Shown here one piece after another: positions 1 through 5,025 of a DNA stretch of 5,025 nt. A program made the position numbers and the translations under genes. The notes below the pieces were generated by a model. It made no database searches. It was not told the origin of the DNA and was given only the letters and a program-made list of their open reading frames with translations. Position 1 is the first letter of the stretch, and each line of letters starts with the position of its first letter. The DNA comes from Pseudobdellovibrio sp. (GTDB lineage: Bacteria; Bdellovibrionota; Bdellovibrionia; Bdellovibrionales; Bdellovibrionaceae): positions 1-5,025 of the forward strand of contig JANWIU010000082.1 in NCBI GenBank assembly GCA_025449725.1, given 5' to 3'.

Positions 1-680
1 GTGACCATTTCAAGGGCCAGCGGTGTTCCGCGAGAGTAACCCAACAAAACCAAATTCTGGTCTCCCGTAAGGTTCACGTATTTTTGTAAACGACGGTTAA
101 ATTGTGCTGCTGTGTTTTGATTTGAACCAACTGATTCAAGTGAACCTAAGATTGTTCTTAAGATAACCACTTTAACCAGCGGCTTACCGGCTGAATCGTC
201 GATACTGGCTACATCAATTAACTCAGAAAGTTTTTGTGGTTGCTCCTGCATCTTTTCAAGAACAAAGCGGCGATCCATGATATCCGCCATTAATCTTTTA
301 TTGATTTCGGCCCATTGTCTTTTTGCAGACGAATTGCGGGCAAAAACTTCTTCAAAAGCCCGTACATCAATGAACTCACCCAGGACGCCGGGCACAACCA
401 CGATCGTTAAGGTTTTTTTACGAACCAGTGCATTGACCTGCTGAGGGGTTAAAGAACCCGGTTGCGGATTGGATTCCAACATCTGATTTTGCAATAGAGA
501 CTGAGCCTGCGGAATGCTAGTCAACTGCAACATTTGGTTAATGTCAGGAACCTCTGAAACAATATTCTTTTTTCCTGGCGTTATAGACTTTAAAATATCC
601 ACGTAAGATATTTCAGCTTGGGCTTGAACAGCCATTAATAAGACAAGGACTAACACGCGTACGCAGCCAACGAACTTCAT
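1..680 (-). CDS. Putative secreted alpha/beta-hydrolase (lipase/esterase-like), 3' end outside window
   Basis: The frame is open from the ATG at 680 to the window edge, giving 226 residues with no stop, so the C-terminus is missing. Residues 1-22 form a signal peptide: K2 and R8, a hydrophobic core VLVLVLLMAV, and an A20-Q21-A22 cleavage site, which points to export from the cytoplasm. A Gln-rich stretch (about 45-85) follows. Next comes the strand LTIVVVPGVLGEF (91-103), which resembles the strand before the oxyanion hole of alpha/beta-hydrolases. The strand NLVLLGYSRG (209-218) contains the G-x-S-x-G nucleophile elbow with Ser216. The catalytic acid and histidine would lie beyond the window. 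AGGAG at 686-690, five bases before the ATG, supports this start. The start is 131 bp after the preceding SDR gene, with its own candidate promoter. Hydrolase fold is inferred from two motifs; substrate is unknown. I do not recognise a named gene. Confidence 0.75.
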   Translation of the reverse strand, partial: MKFVGCVRVLVLVLLMAVQAQAEISYVDILKSITPGKKNIVSEVPDINQMLQLTSIPQAQSLLQNQMLESNPQPGSLTPQQVNALVRKKTLTIVVVPGVLGEFIDVRAFEEVFARNSSAKRQWAEINKRLMADIMDRRFVLEKMQEQPQKLSELIDVASIDDSAGKPLVKVVILRTILGSLESVGSNQNTAAQFNRRLQKYVNLTGDQNLVLLGYSRGTPLALEMV

Positions 681-720
681 GGGAACTCCTGGGGTTTTTT
701 TTAGTAATCGGACTCTAGCC

Positions 721-736
721 AGCACACTTCGCGCCA
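721..736 (-). promoter_or_regulatory. Candidate sigma-54 (RpoN) -24/-12 promoter for the secreted hydrolase
   Basis: On the minus strand the site reads TGGCGCGAAGTGTGCT. Against the known consensus TGGCACG-N4-TTGCW it differs at two of twelve defined positions, and the invariant GG and GC pairs are present at the correct spacing. With the GC at 722-723 as -12/-13, transcription would start near 710, giving a leader of about 30 nt that contains an A-tract and the AGGAG ribosome binding site. It is on the right strand and in the only sizeable gap in the window. The match is seen directly; function is inferred. Confidence 0.55.
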
Positions 737-763
737 GGCTTAAAACTAAACAAATGCTTTACG

Positions 764-784
764 ACTGTCTGAAGTTCAGACAGT
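764..784. promoter_or_regulatory. Perfect inverted repeat, 10-bp arms around one central base
   Basis: The left arm ACTGTCTGAA and right arm TTCAGACAGT are exact reverse complements around the single base at 774. The repeat lies 27 bp past the SDR stop codon and is centred about 64 bp upstream of the predicted sigma-54 start at about 710. The symmetry suits a dimeric protein-binding site, for example an upstream activator site for a sigma-54 enhancer-binding protein. As RNA it could form a short hairpin (8-9 bp stem) downstream of the SDR gene, but neither strand has a T-tract directly after it, so a standard intrinsic terminator is less likely. Confidence 0.6.
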
Positions 785-811
785 GACCTGAATTGGCCTT
801 TTAGAATTTCA

Positions 812-1657
812 TCACTTAGGTAATAATTTCAGAGTTTTAGTAACAACTTTATCGAAGTATTTACGGGGCACCAGCCTCGGCAAATACCAGTTAAGCCATT
901 TCTGCGGAATAGGTTCGTAACGGTACTTAGGATTTTCAGCACTGAGTGCGTGTAAAATAAATTCGCTGACAGCAGCGGGCTCTAAAGCTCTTTCAACCTG
1001 CTTTAATCCGAACTTCACGAACAGCTGAAATGGTGTCGCATAAATTGTATGATTGTAACTGTCCTTAATGCGTTCAAAACCCTTTTCCCAGATGGGAGTT
1101 TTAATAGAACCCGGGCCCACAACCGAAACTTTAATGCCCTTAAGGCATAGCTCCTGGCGAAGCCCTTCTGAGAAACCTTCGACAGCGTGCTTACTGGCCG
1201 CATAGACCGATAAAAACGGAGTCGACACACGACCTGCAATAGAAGAAATATTAACGATGCGCCCGGGAGCCCCCGTCTCTAAACCCATTATCGGCAGCAA
1301 TACTTGAGTGACTTTCATTAATGCCAAAACATTAATATTAATAACAGCACTGACATCAGAAAACTTTTGATAAGCAAACGGACCTGCATGTGCAACACCG
1401 GCATTGTTAACCAGACCAAAAACTTCTTTTATACCGAATTCATTTAACAAAATTTGCGGAAGTTTTTCCACTTCTGAAAAATGCGTTACATCAAGCAAAA
1501 CCACTTTCACATTTTTCGAAAAATTCTTAAGAAGATTTTCTTTGTCCGATTCTTTTCTGACAGTGGCTACAACTAAAAAATTATTCTCTGCCAAAATTCT
1601 AACGGCATCGTAGCCTATCCCTGTACTGGCCCCTGTTACGACGACAACTTTTTGCAT
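812..1657 (-). CDS. Classical short-chain dehydrogenase/reductase (SDR), NAD(P)-dependent
   Basis: This 281-residue cytoplasmic oxidoreductase should transfer hydride between NAD(P)(H) and an alcohol or carbonyl substrate. The Rossmann cofactor motif TGASTGIG is at 8-15, D56 follows the third strand, and NNAG is at 84-87. The catalytic set is complete: N109, S139 in NISSIAG, Y152 and K156 in YAASK. The PGSIKT segment (182-187) is the usual loop after the active site. R34 just after the second strand favours NADP(H); this is inference. A basic C-terminal extension from about 245 (several Trp, Tyr, Lys and Arg) goes beyond the minimal 250-residue fold and resembles retinol or hydroxysteroid dehydrogenase-like SDRs. 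The start overlaps the end of the methyltransferase gene by 22 bp, with an AGAGGGG ribosome site eight bases upstream inside that gene, so translational coupling is likely. The substrate cannot be read from sequence. Confidence 0.93.
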   Translation of the reverse strand: MQKVVVVTGASTGIGYDAVRILAENNFLVVATVRKESDKENLLKNFSKNVKVVLLDVTHFSEVEKLPQILLNEFGIKEVFGLVNNAGVAHAGPFAYQKFSDVSAVININVLALMKVTQVLLPIMGLETGAPGRIVNISSIAGRVSTPFLSVYAASKHAVEGFSEGLRQELCLKGIKVSVVGPGSIKTPIWEKGFERIKDSYNHTIYATPFQLFVKFGLKQVERALEPAAVSEFILHALSAENPKYRYEPIPQKWLNWYLPRLVPRKYFDKVVTKTLKLLPK

Positions 1658-2295
1658 ACGAGCATCCCCTCTTCTGTAGGAATAAAAAAAGATTTCAAAT
1701 TTTTATCGGAAAACGCCAGTTCATTCATTTTTTTTACGGCACCAATTTGCTTTTCATTGAATTTTTGTTCAGTGCTTTCGCCCCAAACGGCTCCGCTTAA
1801 AAATACATTGTCGGCTACCACTAACCCACCGATACGAATGTTTTTAATTGCCCAGTTAAAATAATCTAAGTAGGCCGCTTTATTTCCATCGATAAAAACT
1901 AAATCAAATGGCGCCTGCGCCGACAAAACTTCCAGCTTTTCGCGTGCATCGCCAACAATCACTTCACATGCCCCTTTAGAAATGTAATTTTGCAAAACTT
2001 TTGTGGCAGCTAACGCATGTTCAGGAGATTTTTCGAGCGTCCATAATTTAAAATCACTTCCGGCGTTTTCTAAAACAGCCAAAGCCGACAAGCCGGTCAG
2101 AGTACCTATTTCCACAACTTTTTTAGCGTCAGAAAATTCGGCCAAAGCACTTAACAAACCCGCTTCTACCGACGACAAAGAAATCAAACCCAAACCCAAT
2201 TGATCAGCTGCTTTGCGGGCCAATAGCTTATTCTCGGATTCGGCTCCTATCAGCATTTCCATATATTCATAGCTTTTCGGCTTAATTTTTCTCAT
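1636..2295 (-). CDS. SAM-dependent O-methyltransferase, CCoAOMT/COMT-like (Methyltransf_3 family)
   Basis: From the ATG at 2295 the product is 219 residues, the usual length for bacterial members of this metal-dependent class, which methylate hydroxyl groups of small (often catechol-like) substrates in the cytoplasm. Motif I VVEIGTLTGLSAL (60-72) binds S-adenosylmethionine; E88 is the likely ribose-binding acid and VGDA (114-117) the adenine-side motif. FDLVFIDGNKAAYLDYF (130-146) and GGLVVADNVFLSG (156-168) carry the expected metal ligands D136, D162 and N163 and the catalytic-type K139. The usual DADK is DGNK here. The C-terminus (IPTEEGMLVCKKL) is typical and complete. The frame stays open to a TTG at 2325, but that start would run into the divergent phosphatase gene and has no better ribosome site, so I prefer 2295. 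The gene is first of a two-gene unit with the SDR. The actual substrate is unknown. Confidence 0.9.
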   Translation of the reverse strand: MRKIKPKSYEYMEMLIGAESENKLLARKAADQLGLGLISLSSVEAGLLSALAEFSDAKKVVEIGTLTGLSALAVLENAGSDFKLWTLEKSPEHALAATKVLQNYISKGACEVIVGDAREKLEVLSAQAPFDLVFIDGNKAAYLDYFNWAIKNIRIGGLVVADNVFLSGAVWGESTEQKFNEKQIGAVKKMNELAFSDKNLKSFFIPTEEGMLVCKKLSS

Positions 2296-2298
2296 AAT
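2293..2298 (+). promoter_or_regulatory. Candidate -10 box for the HAD phosphatase gene
   Basis: CATAAT matches five of six bases of the sigma-70 -10 consensus and ends nine bases before the ATG at 2308, so the transcript would start at or within a few bases of the start codon. No good -35 is visible at 16-18 bp upstream (the area reads tagctttt). The box also contains the complement of the methyltransferase start codon (2293-2295). Weak on its own; given because the start codon has no Shine-Dalgarno sequence and the promoter must lie here or inside the divergent gene. Confidence 0.35.
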
Positions 2299-2307
2299 GT
2301 GTAGCTT

Positions 2308-2982
2308 ATGACGAAGTCTAATCAATTGCCACTTTTGATTTTTGACATGGATGGCACACTCATCGATTCAGCAAAAGACGTTCAATATGCGCTGAACCAA
2401 ATGCTAATATTGCACGGCAGATCCACTGTGGATTTACCGACTGTGATCACGCACATTGGCGATGGTCTGCACAAATTGGTAAATGACTTTTTTCCGGAGT
2501 TTGATCTGCACTCAACCGAAATCACAACCCGCGTGAATGAGTTTTTAGACATTTACAAAGATGAGCATTTAACGAATCACACTTGTTTGTATCCCGGCGT
2601 TGCAGCGTTTTTAAAAAATTATGAGGGGCCTAAAGCTGTCGTCACCAATAAAAATATTAAGCCCACAATCGACATCCTGACTCACTTTGATTTACATAAA
2701 CTCAATTGGGTCGAAGTCTTCGGCGGAGACTCTCTGGCAGAGAAGAAACCGTCTCCGCTGCCGCTTCAGGTGATTATGAAGAAGGCCGGCTACGACCCTC
2801 AAAATACATGGATGATAGGCGACGGCCGCCCCGATATGAAGTCAGCTTCAGCCGCCGGCTGTAAAAAGGTAGCGGTTCATTACGGTTACTCGAAACCTGA
2901 AGAATTAACACTATTTAAACCCGATTATGTTCTAAATGAGTTTAATGAATTAAGCCGTCTTGTTGGGCAAAAATCCATTTAA
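2308..2982 (+). CDS. gph: HAD-superfamily phosphatase, phosphoglycolate phosphatase (Gph)-like
   Basis: The 224-residue cytoplasmic hydrolase has all four HAD motifs. Motif I is IFDMDGT with nucleophile D13 and acid D15. Motif II is VVTNKN with T113. Motif III is K147 in KKPSP. Motif IV is GDGRPD with Mg-binding D172 and D176. An alpha-helical C1 cap lies at about 18-90 and contains HIGDGLHKLV (49-58), similar to the cap motif of phosphoglycolate phosphatases, which remove phosphate from 2-phosphoglycolate formed during DNA repair. Related beta-phosphoglucomutase-like or pyrophosphatase functions cannot be excluded, so the gene symbol is tentative. The ATG at 2308 is the earliest possible start because an in-frame TAG sits at 2302-2304; no Shine-Dalgarno sequence precedes it. 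It is divergent from the methyltransferase with only 12 bp between start codons. No terminator is visible before the ABC genes that follow 41 bp later. Confidence 0.88.
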   Translation: MTKSNQLPLLIFDMDGTLIDSAKDVQYALNQMLILHGRSTVDLPTVITHIGDGLHKLVNDFFPEFDLHSTEITTRVNEFLDIYKDEHLTNHTCLYPGVAAFLKNYEGPKAVVTNKNIKPTIDILTHFDLHKLNWVEVFGGDSLAEKKPSPLPLQVIMKKAGYDPQNTWMIGDGRPDMKSASAAGCKKVAVHYGYSKPEELTLFKPDYVLNEFNELSRLVGQKSI

Positions 2983-2986
2983 ATTC

Positions 2987-3015
2987 TTGCTGAAAAGTTC
3001 ACTAGCCCTTATAGT
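2987..3015 (+). promoter_or_regulatory. Candidate sigma-70-type promoter for the ABC ATPase pair
   Basis: TTGCTG (2987-2992) and TATAGT (3010-3015) are separated by exactly 17 bp and match the -35 and -10 consensus at four and five of six positions. The -10 box ends eight bases before the ATG at 3024, so the predicted transcription start is about 3021-3024, giving a leaderless or nearly leaderless mRNA. The promoter fills the 41-bp gap after the phosphatase gene, which suggests the transporter genes can be transcribed separately from it. Confidence 0.6.
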
Positions 3016-3023
3016 CATCGACT

Positions 3024-4022
3024 ATGGAAAATACACTTTTAGAGGTGAAGAACCTTCGCACTAAATATAAAACGGATGACGGCACTTTGTATCCTGTTGA
3101 TGACGTCAGCTTTCGCGTGAAAAAAGGCCAGACACTCGGTATCGTGGGTGAATCCGGTTGCGGAAAATCTCAGACCGCTTTGTCGATCATGCGTTTAATT
3201 CAAAAACCGGGGATCATAGAATCCGGCGATGTTATTTTTAAAGACGAAAGTTTATTGAAAAAATCTGACGCTGAAATGCGCGAGATCCTCGGCAACCAAA
3301 TGGCCATGATCTTTCAAGAGCCAATGACATCATTGAATCCGGTATTCACAATCGGTGATCAGATTGAAGAAAGTATTCGCTTACACAAGAAGGATTTAAA
3401 TAAATCTCAAATCAAAGATCGCGCGATTGAGATGTTAAAGCTTGTCGGAATTCCAGCCCCTGAAAAACGTTATCACGAATACCCGCATCAGCTTTCAGGC
3501 GGTATGCGCCAGCGCGTGATGATCGCCATGGCGATGAGCTGCAATCCGCAGTTGTTAATCGCAGATGAACCTACGACCGCTCTTGATGTTACAATTCAGG
3601 CTCAGATTTTAGATTTAATGCGCAAAGTTCAAAAAGAATTTGGCGCAGGAATGATTCTGATTACGCATGACCTGGGTGTTGTCGCAGAAATGTGTCAGGA
3701 CGTAATGGTTATGTACGCCGGAAAAGTTATTGAATACGGAACAGTAGAAGATATTTTTTACCGTCCGAAACATCCTTACACAAAAGGTTTACTGAATTCC
3801 ATTCCGCATTTTGAAACCGGTGCAAGACTTAAAACATTGCAGACAATTCCGGGTCTTGTTCCTAATTTATATAAACTCCCGCAAGGTTGCCGCTTCCAGG
3901 AACGCTGCACTTATGCAACAGACGTTTGTAAAAAGGGTGAACCGGCACTTGAAAATTTACGAGGAAGCCACAAGGCCGCATGTTTTAATATTGATGCTAC
4001 TTCCACGACGAGGTCTTTATGA
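3024..4022 (+). CDS. oppD: Oligopeptide/dipeptide ABC transporter ATP-binding protein, OppD/DppD type
   Basis: This 332-residue peripheral ATPase sits on the cytoplasmic face of a peptide-family importer and pairs with an OppF/DppF partner. Visible motifs are Walker A GESGCGKSQ (42-50, with the Gln common in OppD proteins), Q-loop Q98 in IFQEP, signature LSGGM (157-161), Walker B LLIADEP with catalytic E182, D-loop TALD (185-188) and H-loop H215. The C-terminal oligopeptide-transporter extension starts at about HPYTKGLL (250-257) and has four cysteines, C289, C295, C302 and C320, in the family's GCRFQERC...C...C pattern. The length is typical. The start is bounded by an in-frame TAG at 3012-3014 and has no Shine-Dalgarno sequence; a promoter lies directly before it. 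The stop overlaps the next start as ATGA. Opp, Dpp, nickel or other substrate subtype cannot be decided from an ATPase, so the symbol names the family. Confidence 0.95.
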   Translation: MENTLLEVKNLRTKYKTDDGTLYPVDDVSFRVKKGQTLGIVGESGCGKSQTALSIMRLIQKPGIIESGDVIFKDESLLKKSDAEMREILGNQMAMIFQEPMTSLNPVFTIGDQIEESIRLHKKDLNKSQIKDRAIEMLKLVGIPAPEKRYHEYPHQLSGGMRQRVMIAMAMSCNPQLLIADEPTTALDVTIQAQILDLMRKVQKEFGAGMILITHDLGVVAEMCQDVMVMYAGKVIEYGTVEDIFYRPKHPYTKGLLNSIPHFETGARLKTLQTIPGLVPNLYKLPQGCRFQERCTYATDVCKKGEPALENLRGSHKAACFNIDATSTTRSL

Positions 4023-5025
4023 GCGAAGTCGACGTTCTAACCAATTCAACGACTAAATCTACGAATAGCAATTCTCTTTTAAGAGCAGAAAACATTGTTA
4101 AACGCTTTCCTGTTCATGGAGGCTTATTCTCTCGTGAGATTGCAGCTGTTAAAGCCGTTCAAGGTGTTTCGTTCGACATTAAAAAAGGGGAAACTTTAGG
4201 ATTAGTTGGAGAATCCGGCTGCGGAAAATCCACTTTGGGCCGCTGCCTTATTCGCCTAATTGAACCTACTAGCGGAAAAATTTATTTTAATAACAAAGAC
4301 ATCACCAATATCGGCGGTGACGAGCTTCGCGAACTCAGAAAGAAAATGCAGATTATCTTTCAAGATCCCTACGCCTCTTTGAATCCGCGAATGACTATCG
4401 GAGCCATCTTAGAAGAGCCGCTGATCATTCATAATTTATTTTCTTCAGAAAAAGATCGCCAGGACAGGGTTAAAGAATTAATCAGCCTCGTTGGTCTTCG
4501 CAACGAACACTTAACCCGTTACCCGCATGAGTTCTCAGGCGGTCAGCGTCAGCGTGTAGGTATCGCACGTGCCCTTGCAGTCAATCCTGAACTTATCATT
4601 TGTGATGAGCCTGTTTCTGCCCTTGATGTTTCGATTCAAGCGCAAGTTATTAATCTTTTGATGGAGCTACAACAAAAGCTTGGCTTAACTTACGTTTTCA
4701 TCGCGCATGACTTAAAAGTTGTTGAACACGTTTCTCACCGCGTGGCGGTTATGTACTTAGGTAAAATTGTTGAAATGGCAGATTCTGATGAGCTTTACAA
4801 AAACCCTCAGCATCCCTATACCAAAGCCTTGCTTTCAGCTATTCCCGTACCGGATCCGAAACCACGCCCTGAAAGAATCATCTTAACCGGAGACGTTCCT
4901 TCACCGTTGAATCCGCCGGAAGGCTGTCACTTCAACCCTAGATGCCCAATTGCTTCAGAAGAATGTCGCAAAACTGCACCGGAATTGCGTGCAACTTCAA
5001 CGGGTCATTACGTCAGCTGTCTGAA
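4019..5025 (+). CDS. oppF: Oligopeptide/dipeptide ABC transporter ATP-binding protein, OppF/DppF type, 3' end outside window
   Basis: The frame runs from the ATG at 4019 to the window edge, 335 residues without a stop; family members are usually about 320-340 residues, so little is missing. A Ser/Thr/Asn-rich N-terminal tail (residues 1-20) precedes the ATPase domain. Motifs are Walker A GESGCGKST (64-72), Q-loop Q115 in IFQDP, signature FSGGQ (172-176), Walker B LIICDEP with catalytic E197, D-loop SALD (200-203) and H-loop H230. Residues LFSRE (36-40) in the loop before strand 2 resemble the OppF/DppF insertion absent from OppD. The C-terminal extension from HPYTKALL has C303, C309, C316 and C334. 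GAGG at 4010-4013, five bases before the ATG, plus the 4-bp ATGA overlap, indicate coupled translation with the upstream ATPase. Together they form the nucleotide-binding heterodimer. The substrate is undetermined. Confidence 0.95.
   Translation, partial: MSEVDVLTNSTTKSTNSNSLLRAENIVKRFPVHGGLFSREIAAVKAVQGVSFDIKKGETLGLVGESGCGKSTLGRCLIRLIEPTSGKIYFNNKDITNIGGDELRELRKKMQIIFQDPYASLNPRMTIGAILEEPLIIHNLFSSEKDRQDRVKELISLVGLRNEHLTRYPHEFSGGQRQRVGIARALAVNPELIICDEPVSALDVSIQAQVINLLMELQQKLGLTYVFIAHDLKVVEHVSHRVAVMYLGKIVEMADSDELYKNPQHPYTKALLSAIPVPDPKPRPERIILTGDVPSPLNPPEGCHFNPRCPIASEECRKTAPELRATSTGHYVSCL

Noticed and set aside
695..702. Run of eight T on the plus strand as an intrinsic terminator tail
   Set aside because: No plus-strand gene ends here and no stable stem precedes it. 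On the minus strand it is an A-rich leader just before the hydrolase ribosome site.
1404..1613. Open frame of 69 residues on the plus strand, opposite the SDR gene
   Set aside because: It is antisense to a well-conserved coding region, has a composition typical of a shadow frame and no recognisable motif. The same applies to the small frames at 1015-1239, 1652-1864, 2003-2203 and 3811-4056.
2323..2325. TTG start for the methyltransferase, adding ten N-terminal residues
   Set aside because: It would overlap the phosphatase coding start, uses a rarer start codon and has no clear ribosome site; the ATG at 2295 gives the usual family length.
2342..2347. Perfect TTGACA -35 hexamer on the plus strand
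   Set aside because: It encodes part of the conserved FDMDG phosphatase motif and no -10 box or gene start follows at a suitable distance.
3150..4230. Long similarity between the two ABC genes as a DNA repeat
   Set aside because: The resemblance is in protein motifs of paralogous ATPases (Walker A, signature, Walker B), not a recent DNA duplication.

Overview
The window is ordinary, gene-dense bacterial chromosome of moderate GC content (mid-40s percent by eye). Six protein-coding genes fill nearly all of it, four complete and two cut by the window edges. There is no tRNA, rRNA, CRISPR array, insertion sequence, phage gene or other sign of recent transfer. The gene types, base composition and a candidate sigma-54 promoter would suit a Gram-negative such as a member of the Bdellovibrio group. 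That is an impression from style, not a proof; no lineage marker is present.

Left part, minus strand (1-2295): a methyltransferase gene of the catechol/caffeoyl-CoA O-methyltransferase type starts at 2295 and overlaps by 22 bp a classical short-chain dehydrogenase/reductase (SDR) gene. These two are probably co-transcribed and translationally coupled. After a 131-bp gap comes the start of a gene for an exported protein with a signal peptide and a GYSRG nucleophile elbow, probably a secreted alpha/beta-hydrolase; its 3' end lies beyond position 1. The gap holds a strong match to the sigma-54 -24/-12 consensus and, upstream of it, a perfect inverted repeat with 10-bp arms. The hydrolase may therefore be under activator-dependent control, independent of the two genes before it.

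Right part, plus strand (2308-5025): a Gph-like HAD phosphatase gene begins only 12 bp from the methyltransferase start and is read divergently. It is followed by two ABC-transporter ATPase genes of the OppD/DppD and OppF/DppF type, joined by an ATGA overlap. The first ATPase has a good sigma-70-type promoter whose expected transcription start falls almost on the ATG. The two ATPases would form the cytoplasmic ATP-hydrolysing heterodimer of a peptide importer. No permease or binding-protein gene lies upstream, so those must be downstream of the window or elsewhere.

I did not find a convincing new multi-gene system. The most interesting signals are regulatory: the sigma-54 site with its palindrome, and two plus-strand genes (2308 and 3024) whose start codons are fixed by close upstream in-frame stops, lack a Shine-Dalgarno sequence and sit directly behind -10-like boxes, as expected of leaderless mRNAs.
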